Below, in pieces: positions 1 through 4,952 of a DNA stretch of 5,950 nucleotides (the stretch's first letter is position 1; every line of letters begins with the position of its first letter). Source of the DNA: CAYQSU01 sp964420325 (GTDB lineage Bacteria; Pseudomonadota; Alphaproteobacteria; Rhodospirillales; Defluviicoccaceae); contig CAYQSU010000096.1 in assembly GCA_964420325.1 (NCBI GenBank), positions 1-5,950 on the forward strand. The letters are read 5' to 3'. The notes beneath the pieces were generated by a model. The model made no database searches and was not told where the DNA came from. It was given only the letters and a program-made list of their open reading frames with translations. The translations under genes and the position numbers were made by a program.

Positions 1-1443
1 GAGGTGGTCGATGTCGTCGATCTCGCCGCGGCCGTCCTTCAGGTCGACGAGCAGCTTGACGACGGCGAGGATGTCCTCCTTGCGCAGAACGCGGACCGAA
101 TCGTCGGGCTCGAAGCCGAGCCGGGCGTTCATCTTGACCCGCCCGACGGCGGACAGATCGTAACGCTCGGAATCGAAGAACAGGCCGTGGAACAGCGCAC
201 CAGCCGTTTCCAGCGTCGGCGGCTCGCCGGGCCGCATCACCCGGTAGATGTCGAACAGCGCCTCGTCCCTGGACGCGTTGCGGTCGATCGCCAGCGTGTT
301 GCGGATGTACGGGCCGACGTTGATGTGGTCGATGGCGAGCGTCCGGATCTCGGCGACGCCGGCGCCCTTGAGCCCGGTGAGCGCCGGCTCGGTGATCTCG
401 TCGCCGGCCTCGATGTAGATCTCGCCGGTCTCCTCGTTGATGAGGTCCTCGGCGACGTAGCGGCCCAGCAGCTCCTCGTCCGGAACCAGGGTCTCGGTGA
501 TGCCCGAGCTCTGCAGCTGGCGGATCAGCTTCGGGGTCAGCTTGGTTCCGGCCTCGGCGACCTGCTCGCCGGTGCGGACGTCCACCAGATCATGGCTGAG
601 CTTGACGCCGCGCATCCGGTCGGCGCGAAACGCGGTCTTCCATCCCTGCTCGTTGCGCTCGAACACGACCTTCTCATAGAAGCGGTCGAGGATCTCCTCG
701 GGCGACATGCCGGTGATCTCGGCCGGGTCGACCGACCGCCCCTCGGCGGCCCGTTCGGCGCGCAGGCGCTCGCCGTCACGGCTGTCGAGCGCCATGAACA
801 GCGTCGTCACCGGCAGCTTCCGGCGCCGGTCGATGCGCACGTAGACGAGGTCCTTGGCGTCGAACTCGAAGTCCAGCCAGGAGCCGCGATAGGGAATGAC
901 CCGCGCGGCGAACAGGAACTTGCCCGACGCGTGCGTCTTGCCCTTGTCGTGATCGAAGAACACCCCCGGCGAGCGGTGCATCTGCGAGACGATCACCCGT
1001 TCCGTGCCGTTGACGACGAAGGTGCCGTTCTCGGTCATCAGCGGCATGTCGCCCATGTAGACGTCCTGCTCCTTGATGTCGCGCACCGAGCGGGCGCCGG
1101 TCTCCTCGTCGATGTCCCACACGACGAGACGGAGCGTGACCTTGAGCGGGGCGGCATAGGTCATGCCGCGCTGCTGACATTCCTCGACATCGTACTTGGG
1201 GTCCTCGAACTCGTACTTGACGAACTCGAGCGTCCCGCGCTCGGAGAAATCGGTGATCGGGAACACCGACTTGAACACCTCCTGCAGACCGGTATCGGTG
1301 CGGTCGCCGGGCGCCACCCCGCGCAGCAGAAACTGCTCGTATGAGGTCTTCTGGACCTCGATCAGGTTCGGCATCGGCACGGCCGCGCTGATGCGTCCGA
1401 AGCCCTTGCGGACGCGCTTGCGACCAACGAAGGTATTAGCCAT
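1..1443 (-). CDS. rpoB: DNA-directed RNA polymerase subunit beta, N-terminal part (runs off left edge)
   Basis: This is the beta subunit of RNA polymerase, the half of the catalytic core that with beta' forms the active centre and is the rifampicin target. The frame is open from an ATG at 1443 to base 1, giving 481 residues of a protein usually near 1,380 in this group. The N-terminus has the family's GRKRVRKGFG followed by MPNLIEVQKTSYEQFL at residues 24-39. The block IVSQMHRSPGVFF (151-163) and DKGKTHASGK (166-175) is the conserved beta segment, and IPYRGSWLDFEFD (183-195) and VRIDRRRKLP (202-211) follow. R149-V152 align with the E. coli R143-V146 part of the rifampicin pocket. The main rifampicin region lies just beyond the edge. 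The start is fixed by homology and by GAGGAG at 1449-1454, 5 nt upstream. rpoC would be expected next, outside the window. No anomalies were seen. Confidence 0.98.
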   Translation of the reverse strand, partial: MANTFVGRKRVRKGFGRISAAVPMPNLIEVQKTSYEQFLLRGVAPGDRTDTGLQEVFKSVFPITDFSERGTLEFVKYEFEDPKYDVEECQQRGMTYAAPLKVTLRLVVWDIDEETGARSVRDIKEQDVYMGDMPLMTENGTFVVNGTERVIVSQMHRSPGVFFDHDKGKTHASGKFLFAARVIPYRGSWLDFEFDAKDLVYVRIDRRRKLPVTTLFMALDSRDGERLRAERAAEGRSVDPAEITGMSPEEILDRFYEKVVFERNEQGWKTAFRADRMRGVKLSHDLVDVRTGEQVAEAGTKLTPKLIRQLQSSGITETLVPDEELLGRYVAEDLINEETGEIYIEAGDEITEPALTGLKGAGVAEIRTLAIDHINVGPYIRNTLAIDRNASRDEALFDIYRVMRPGEPPTLETAGALFHGLFFDSERYDLSAVGRVKMNARLGFEPDDSVRVLRKEDILAVVKLLVDLKDGRGEIDDIDHL

Positions 1444-1524
1444 CAATGCTCCTCGCTCTCGGATGAACCGCTTGCGCCGGGCCGCCTCCGGCCACCGCCG
1501 CCGGATCAGCACCGTCGATCGATC

Positions 1525-1590
1525 GAATGCGCAAACACCCGTTCAGCCGGGGCCGACAGCCCCGAACGGGTGTTTCCACTCGGAATGCGC
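1525..1590. repeat. 8-bp direct repeat GAATGCGC flanking a stem-loop
   Basis: GAATGCGC occurs at 1525-1532 and again at 1583-1590, bracketing the 12-bp inverted repeat at 1533-1575. The left copy abuts the stem; the right copy is 7 nt away. The arrangement resembles a small palindromic insertion with a target duplication, but the asymmetry and short length allow chance. The GCGC ends of the two copies could also pair and extend the hairpin. Confidence 0.35.
1533..1575 (-). promoter_or_regulatory. Strong stem-loop in rpoB leader (candidate attenuator or RNA processing site)
   Basis: AAACACCCGTTC at 1533-1544 is perfectly complementary to GAACGGGTGTTT at 1564-1575 (12 of 12). Inside it a second perfect arm pair, GGGGC (1549-1553) and GCCCC (1559-1563), closes a 5-nt loop. 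In the rpoB-sense RNA this gives 12 bp, a 4-nt one-sided bulge and 5 bp. Only three U residues follow the stem, so it is at best a weak intrinsic terminator. In E. coli the rplL-rpoB gap holds a partial attenuator and an RNase III site, and an analogous role is inferred here. The structure itself is seen directly; the function is not. Confidence 0.55.
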
Positions 1591-1633
1591 ATCCGCTGTC
1601 CCGGCCGCGGCAGGGCCCATGCGGGCGGATGCG
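1588..1633 (-). promoter_or_regulatory. Second stem-loop in rplL-rpoB gap
   Basis: CGCATCCGC at 1588-1596 pairs perfectly with GCGGATGCG at 1625-1633, enclosing 28 nt of GC-rich sequence. In rpoB-sense RNA it lies just upstream of the 1533-1575 hairpin, so the two could stack as consecutive helices. It may be part of the same attenuation or cleavage region. Confidence 0.4.
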
Positions 1634-1697
1634 GAGGTGAAGGAAAACCGGCCAGATCCCATCCCGGCGCGTGACGCCGATCGCTCGCTCACACCGT

Positions 1698-1726
1698 CAT
1701 ATAGCAACCTCGGCGGCGCTTGCCAA
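1698..1726 (-). promoter_or_regulatory. Sigma70-type promoter for rpoB
   Basis: Read on the minus strand, TTGGCA (1721-1726) is followed by exactly 17 nt and then TATATG (1698-1703). With a 16-nt spacer the -10 reads CTATAT, a common alphaproteobacterial form. The -35 matches the TTGACA consensus at 5 of 6 positions, and the AT-rich -10 stands out in GC-rich surroundings. The -35 begins 17 nt past the rplL stop codon. Transcription would start near 1690, giving a leader of about 250 nt that contains both stem-loops before rpoB. Read-through from rplJ-rplL is also likely. Confidence 0.6.
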
Positions 1727-1743
1727 GGCCATGCAGACGGTCG

Positions 1744-2124
1744 CTACTTGATTTCGACGGTCGCCCCGGCCTCTTCGAGCTTCTTCCTGATCTCCTCGGC
1801 CTCTTCCTTCTTGACAGCCTCCTTGATCGGCTTCGGCGCCGCCTCGACGAGGTCCTTGGCCTCCTTCAGACCGAGGCCGGTGATGGCGCGAACCTCCTTG
1901 ATGACGTTGATCTTCTTGTCGCCGAACGAGGCCAGGATGACGTCGAACTCGGTCTTCTCCTCGGCGGCTTCGGCCGCCGCCGGCGCGGCTCCGGGCACCG
2001 CGGCCATCGCCACCGGCGCCGCCGCCGAGACCCCCCACTTCTCCTCCAGCATCTTGCTGAGCTCGGCGGCTTCCATCACCGTCAGGCTCGACAGCTCGTC
2101 GACGATCTTCTGCAGATTGGCCAT
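1744..2124 (-). CDS. rplL: 50S ribosomal protein L7/L12
   Basis: This is the multicopy stalk protein of the large ribosomal subunit, which recruits and stimulates translational GTPases and binds the ribosome through L10. The protein is 126 residues, normal for the family. Residues 1-32 form the N-terminal dimerisation and L10-binding helices (MANLQKIVDELSSLTVMEAA). Residues 33-55 are the flexible Ala/Pro/Glu hinge. The C-terminal domain from residue 57 carries FDVIL (60-64) and the factor-binding motif GLGLKEAKDLVE (83-94), and ends VEIK. The frame extends upstream of this ATG to about 2199, but homology places the start at 2124, and AGGAGA at 2131-2136 lies 6 nt before it. It sits 49 nt after rplJ and is probably co-transcribed with it. 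No anomalies were seen. Confidence 0.98.
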   Translation of the reverse strand: MANLQKIVDELSSLTVMEAAELSKMLEEKWGVSAAAPVAMAAVPGAAPAAAEAAEEKTEFDVILASFGDKKINVIKEVRAITGLGLKEAKDLVEAAPKPIKEAVKKEEAEEIRKKLEEAGATVEIK

Positions 2125-2173
2125 GCTTGCTCTCCTCGAGGGATCTCGTTCGGGGTTTGGATTCCGGGGTGGA

Positions 2174-2692
2174 TCAGGCGTTCCCGCCCTCTTCCGCATA
2201 GGCCTTGACGACGCGGGCCAGCTGGCCGGCCGGCGCCTGCAGGACGGCGGCGAGCCGGGCCGCCGGCGCCTGGACGAGGCCGATGATCATGCCTCTCAGC
2301 TGATCCAGAGACGGCAGGCTGGCCAGCGCCTTGACCTGGTCGGCATCGAGCACGCCGTCGCCGACGCTGGCGCCGACGATGACGAGCTTCGGGTTCGTCT
2401 TGGCATAGTCGACGGCGACCTTGGCCGCGACCACCGGATCGCCGGCATAGGCGATCGCCGTCGGCCCGGTCAGCAACGGGCCCAGCGCCTGGAAGCGGGT
2501 TCCGTCGAGGGCGAGGCGCAGGAGCCGATTCTTGGTCACCTGGTAGCCGGCCCCGACCGCCCGCATCTGCGATCGCAAAGCGCCCATCTCCGCCACCGTC
2601 ATGCCGATGTAGTGGGTCAGCACGATGATCTCGGCCGTGCCCAAGGCGCCGCGCAGGTCCGCGACAAACCGTTCCTTCTCAGCTCGATCCAC
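2174..2692 (-). CDS. rplJ: 50S ribosomal protein L10
   Basis: L10 anchors L7/L12 dimers to 23S rRNA at the ribosomal stalk base. In studied bacteria the L10-L12 complex also represses its own mRNA. The protein is 172 residues, the usual size. It starts MDRAEKERFVADLRG, the standard alphaproteobacterial L10 opening. The rRNA-binding N-terminal domain includes VLTHYIGMTVAEM (24-36) and VTKNRLLRLAL (53-63). The C-terminal part, with LQAPAGQLARVVKAYAEE, is the long helix that binds L7/L12 dimers. The start codon is GTG, chosen because the homology begins exactly there and GGAG at 2700-2703 lies 7 nt upstream. It is the first gene of the minus-strand cluster; rplK and rplA are not directly upstream as they usually are. 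Confidence 0.97.
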   Translation of the reverse strand: MDRAEKERFVADLRGALGTAEIIVLTHYIGMTVAEMGALRSQMRAVGAGYQVTKNRLLRLALDGTRFQALGPLLTGPTAIAYAGDPVVAAKVAVDYAKTNPKLVIVGASVGDGVLDADQVKALASLPSLDQLRGMIIGLVQAPAARLAAVLQAPAGQLARVVKAYAEEGGNA

Positions 2693-2724
2693 CGCACCAC
2701 TCCGTTCTCAACGCCAAGGTCGCA

Positions 2725-2753
2725 GCCGGCAGCCGCGGCGCTCCGCGGCCGGC
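2725..2753 (-). promoter_or_regulatory. GC-rich hairpin just upstream of the rplJ ribosome binding site
   Basis: In rplJ-sense RNA, GCCGG-CCGCGG (2753-2743), a 4-nt loop (2742-2739), CCGCGG (2738-2733), a 3-nt bulge (2732-2730) and CCGGC (2729-2725) form an 11-bp helix. It ends 21 nt before the GGAG element at 2700-2703, close enough to affect ribosome access. No T-tract follows, so it is not an intrinsic terminator. It may be part of the L10 autoregulatory leader; this is inference from position. Confidence 0.5.
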
Positions 2754-2830
2754 GCCCCTCGGGCTCGATCCCACTGTCCGAACGAAGCCGCGCCGTCGCG
2801 CACCGTCTCGGGCGGCGGAGGCGGAGACAC

Positions 2831-2905
2831 CGTCTGTGCAGGCGAGCCCATTAAGCCGCCGCGGGGATGGGCTCCCGAGGAGGCACCTGCAGTCTCGGAC
2901 AGACG
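2831..2905 (-). promoter_or_regulatory. Candidate L10 autoregulatory leader (multi-segment stem-loop)
   Basis: In rplJ-sense RNA three helices nest on one axis. CGTCTG (2905-2900) pairs with CAGACG (2836-2831). An 8-nt bulge follows, then TGCAGG (2891-2886) pairs with CCTGCA (2842-2837). An 11-by-1 internal loop follows, then GAGCCCAT (2874-2867) pairs with ATGGGCTC (2851-2844) around a 15-nt loop. All 20 pairs are Watson-Crick. rplJ leaders in many bacteria fold into a long bulged stem bound by L10-L12. Position and architecture fit, but I could not identify a kink-turn signature, so the assignment to that known family is tentative. The structure lies 139 nt upstream of the rplJ start. Confidence 0.5.
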
Positions 2906-2943
2906 CCGACGTCGCTCCGGGCGAGCGCCGTCCGCGCGTCACG

Positions 2944-2972
2944 CTTTTAGCGCCGCGGCCGGCCTTTGGCAA
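2944..2972 (-). promoter_or_regulatory. Candidate promoter for rplJ-rplL(-rpoB)
   Basis: On the minus strand TTGCCA (2967-2972) and TAAAAG (2944-2949) are separated by 17 nt. The -35 matches consensus at 5 of 6 positions and the -10 at 4 of 6. The AT-rich -10 is unusual in this very GC-rich stretch. Transcription would begin near 2937, leaving a leader of about 245 nt that contains the candidate L10 structures. It is the best minus-strand candidate in the 423-nt gap, and no other was convincing. Confidence 0.45.
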
Positions 2973-3056
2973 GCGCCCGCTCGCCCGCTCGATCCGGCTT
3001 GCTGACGACGACGGCTTCGCAGGCACGGGTTCCGCGCCCGCCGGGCTGGAAAACCG

Positions 3057-3089
3057 TTGAAACCGGTGCCGCCATCCTTCCAATATGAT
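3057..3089 (+). promoter_or_regulatory. Candidate promoter for the alaX operon
   Basis: TTGAAA at 3057-3062 is followed after 18 nt by CAATAT (3081-3086), which overlaps TATGAT (3084-3089), a 5-of-6 match to TATAAT but at a 21-nt spacing. Either way an AT-rich -10 sits 26-30 nt before the GTG start at 3116, giving a short leader with the GGAGG site at 3104-3108. It diverges from the rplJ promoter, with the two -35 elements about 85 nt apart. Confidence 0.4.
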
Positions 3090-3115
3090 CGCTCGACCCG
3101 AGCGGAGGTGCCGGC

Positions 3116-3826
3116 GTGACCGAGGCGCTGTATCGCGACGATGCATACCTCAAGCGGTGCGAGGCCGTCGTCACCGCCGTCAGCGACGGCCTGGTCGTCC
3201 TCGACCGCACCGTCTTCTACGCCGCCGGCGGCGGCCAGCCCGGCGACACCGGCCGCCTCGCCGCGGCCGACGGCCGGGAGTTCCGCGTCGTCGACTGCGT
3301 GCGCGACCCGGCCGACGGCACGCATTTCCACGTCGTCGCCGACGGTGCTCCCCTGTTGTCCCCCGGCGACCGGGTCGTCGCCGAGATCGACTGGGACCGC
3401 CGCCACCGCCTGATGCGCACCCACACCTGCCTCCACCTCCTGTGCGCGGTGGTGCCGGGGGCGGTGACCGGCGGCGCGGTCGGCGAAAGCCGCGGCCGCC
3501 TCGACTTCGACCTGCCCGAGCCGACGCTGGACAAGGAGCGCATCGAGCGGGAGCTCAACCGGCTCATCGCCGAGGACCGACCGGTCCGCCCGTCCTGGAT
3601 CAGCGACGACGAGCTGGCGGCGCGGCCCGAGCTCGTGCGGACGATGTCGGTGAAGCCGCCGTCGGGCCTCGGCCGGGTCCGCTGCGTCGCCATCGAGGGC
3701 GCCGACCTGCAACCCTGCGGCGGCACCCATGTCCGCTCGACCGGCGAGATCGGGCGGGTGCGCGTCGGCAAGATCGAGAAGAAGGGCCGGCTGAACCGCC
3801 GCGTCGCCGTCATCCTCGACGACTGA
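3116..3826 (+). CDS. Alanyl-tRNA editing protein, AlaX type
   Basis: This is a free-standing homologue of the editing domain of alanyl-tRNA synthetase. Members hydrolyse mischarged Ser-tRNA(Ala), and in some cases Gly-tRNA(Ala), in the cytoplasm. The 236-residue protein has the Gly-rich FYAAGGGQPGDTG (34-46) shared with AlaRS. It also has both zinc/catalytic signatures of the second-additional (SAD) domain: H103-x3-H107 in RTHTCLHLL and C201-x3-H205 in CGGTHVRSTGEIG. It lacks aminoacylation and C-Ala domains. Its size and N-terminal Gly-rich domain fit the medium AlaX-M class. The start is GTG with GGAGG at 3104-3108, 7 nt upstream. It heads a plus-strand unit with the next two genes. All expected key residues are present, so it is probably active; exact substrate preference cannot be read from sequence. 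Confidence 0.93.
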   Translation: MTEALYRDDAYLKRCEAVVTAVSDGLVVLDRTVFYAAGGGQPGDTGRLAAADGREFRVVDCVRDPADGTHFHVVADGAPLLSPGDRVVAEIDWDRRHRLMRTHTCLHLLCAVVPGAVTGGAVGESRGRLDFDLPEPTLDKERIERELNRLIAEDRPVRPSWISDDELAARPELVRTMSVKPPSGLGRVRCVAIEGADLQPCGGTHVRSTGEIGRVRVGKIEKKGRLNRRVAVILDD

Positions 3827-3841
3827 AGGGCGGAGGCGACG

Positions 3842-4336
3842 ATGACCGTGCACGCGATCGCCGTCATCCCCGGCGACGGCATCGGCCGGGAGGTGATGCC
3901 GGAAAGGATGCGCGTGCTCGACGCCGTCGCCGGGCGCTTCGGGATCGAGCTCCGCTGGCAGGTCTTCGACTGGAGCTGCGAAACCTGCGAGGCCACCGGC
4001 CGGATGATGCCCGAGGACGGTCTCGACCGGCCCGCGGTCACCGGCACCATCTACCTCGCGCCGTCGGCCAACCTCGATCCCGAGCGTGCATTCCCCTCGA
4101 TGTTTGAGCCGGTGCACGGCTCGGCCCCGGACATCGCCGGCCAGGGCATCGCCAACCCGATCGGCCAGATCTGGTCCGGGGCGATGATGCTGGAGCACCT
4201 CGGCCACGCCGACGCGGCGGCCGCGGTCGTCCACGCCATCGAGGCCGTGCTCCGCGATCGCGCCGCGCTCACTCCTGACATGGGCGGCCGCGCCGGCACC
4301 GCCGATCTCGGTGCCGCCGTGGCCCAGGCGCTGTGA
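3842..4336 (+). pseudogene. Tartrate/D-malate dehydrogenase family remnant with large in-frame internal deletion
   Basis: Full-length relatives (TtuC/DmlA, isocitrate/isopropylmalate dehydrogenase fold, about 350-360 residues) oxidise and decarboxylate tartrate or D-malate with NAD. This frame encodes 164 residues. Residues 1-62 match the family N-terminus, with VIPGDGIGREVMPE (8-21) and FDWSCE plus GRMMPEDGLD (42-62). At residue 63 it jumps to the C-terminal part, PAVTGTIYLAPSANLDPER (64-82) and the NAD-binding loop FEPVHGSAPDIAG (88-100). About 190 central residues are missing. They include the substrate-binding arginines, the catalytic Tyr and Lys, and the metal-binding aspartates of the GDILSD region. 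Catalysis is therefore not expected. There is no frameshift or stop, and GGAGG at 3832-3836 precedes the ATG. It lies 15 nt after alaX and touches the acetyltransferase gene. It could be a recent deletion, a retained non-catalytic protein, or an assembly error. Confidence 0.85.
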
Positions 4337-4344
4337 GGGTAGCC

Positions 4345-4857
4345 GTGCCCGATCGTGCGACGCCCTCGGTTCGCCTGCGCACCGCCGCCGGCGCCGGCGA
4401 CATGGCGGCGGTGCGGGCGCTGTTCCGGGACTACCAGGCGTGGCTCGGCGTCGATCTCTGCTTCCAGGGCTTCGCGCGCGAGCTCGCGGGCCTTCCCGGC
4501 CGCTACTCGCCGCCCGCGGGCCGGCTTCTCCTCGCCGAGGCCGGGGACGCCGTCGTGGGCGGCGTCGGCCTGTGGCCGCTCGACCGCGGCGTCTGCGAGA
4601 TGAAGCGGCTCTATGTCCGCCCGCCCTGGCAGGGCCAGGGCATCGGCCGCAGCCTGGCGGTCGGGGCGATCGCCGCCGCACGGGAGATCGGCTACACCCG
4701 CATGCGCCTCGACAGTCTCGCCCGTCTCACCGCCGCCCTCGCGCTCTACCGTGCGCTCGGCTTCGTCGCCATTCCGCCCTACTGCGCCAACCCCTTGGGC
4801 GACGTCGTCTACCTGGAGCTCGATCTCGAGCGCAGCGCAGGCGGGCGCGAGGCTTAA
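4345..4857 (+). CDS. GNAT family N-acetyltransferase
   Basis: This is a predicted cytoplasmic acetyl-CoA-dependent N-acetyltransferase of unknown substrate. From this start it has 170 residues, typical for a single GNAT domain. The strand-4/helix-3 core reads EMKRLYVRPPWQGQGIG (85-101), with Q96-G-Q-G-I-G101 as the Q/R-x-x-G-x-G/A acetyl-CoA pyrophosphate loop. Downstream come a GYTRMRLDSL strand and ALYRALGF, the usual motif B region, then a YCANPLGDVVYLELDL end. The GTG at 4345 has GAGGG at 4335-4339, 5 nt upstream. An alternative in-frame GTG at 4333 would overlap the preceding stop (GTGA) and add four residues but has no good ribosome binding site. Either way it is translationally close to the dehydrogenase remnant, so the three genes probably form one transcript. 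Nothing in the context shows its substrate. Confidence 0.9.
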   Translation: MPDRATPSVRLRTAAGAGDMAAVRALFRDYQAWLGVDLCFQGFARELAGLPGRYSPPAGRLLLAEAGDAVVGGVGLWPLDRGVCEMKRLYVRPPWQGQGIGRSLAVGAIAAAREIGYTRMRLDSLARLTAALALYRALGFVAIPPYCANPLGDVVYLELDLERSAGGREA

Positions 4858-4880
4858 CCCGAAATTAGGCTTTTGCCGGA

Positions 4881-4910
4881 TTTACTCTCGCATCGGTTGG
4901 TATACTCTCG
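4881..4910 (+). repeat. Paired direct repeat overlapping the lipoprotein promoter
   Basis: TTTACTCTCG (4881-4890) and TATACTCTCG (4901-4910) differ at one base and are exactly 20 bp apart, about two helical turns. The second copy contains the -10 hexamer of the next promoter. Two same-face repeats over a -10 could be an operator, but no known regulator site was recognised. Confidence 0.35.
4898..4906 (+). promoter_or_regulatory. Extended -10 promoter for the lipoprotein gene
   Basis: TGGTATACT gives the extended -10 TGn directly before TATACT, a 5-of-6 match to TATAAT. The hexamer 17 nt upstream is GGATTT, a poor -35, which extended -10 promoters tolerate. A transcript would start near 4913, about 40 nt before the proposed TTG start. 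It lies in the 95-nt gap after the acetyltransferase gene, where no terminator hairpin was seen, so read-through is possible. Confidence 0.5.
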
Positions 4911-4952
4911 GTGTCCGCAGACCGTGATCCGGCGTTCGGGAGGGAGCATGCT

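Noticed and set aside
4..1344. Long open frame on the plus strand antisense to rpoB (446 codons)
   Set aside because: Its translation is Val/Asp/Leu/Arg-rich with no family resemblance; it is the complement of well conserved RpoB codons in GC-rich DNA.
1641..1668. Weak terminator-like stem followed by TTTTCC on the minus strand after rplL
   Set aside because: The stem is only 4-5 bp with a 12-nt loop and the U-tract is broken; too weak to call a terminator.
1196..2854. Long plus-strand open frame of 552 codons antisense to rpoB start, rplL and rplJ
   Set aside because: It spans three unambiguous minus-strand genes and two regulatory gaps, has low-complexity composition, and no recognisable domain.
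2693..3115. tRNA gene, as often found near nusG/rplK clusters
   Set aside because: No T-loop GGTTCGAATCC-like block or cloverleaf arms were found on either strand.
2679..3146. Possible 155-codon minus-strand gene filling the gap upstream of rplJ
   Set aside because: Its composition is Arg/Ser/Ala-rich without domain features, it overlaps the rplJ start and the alaX start, and the stretch has promoter and RNA-structure signals instead.
2939..4681. 580-codon minus-strand open frame opposite the alaX, dehydrogenase and acetyltransferase genes
   Set aside because: Its sequence is Arg/Ala/Gly/Asp-rich, mirroring the codons of three recognisable plus-strand genes; it is a high-GC shadow.
4850..4874. 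AGGCTT repeated at 4850-4855 and 4867-4872 after the acetyltransferase gene, followed by TT
   Set aside because: The copies are direct, not inverted, so they do not form a terminator hairpin; six bases is within chance.
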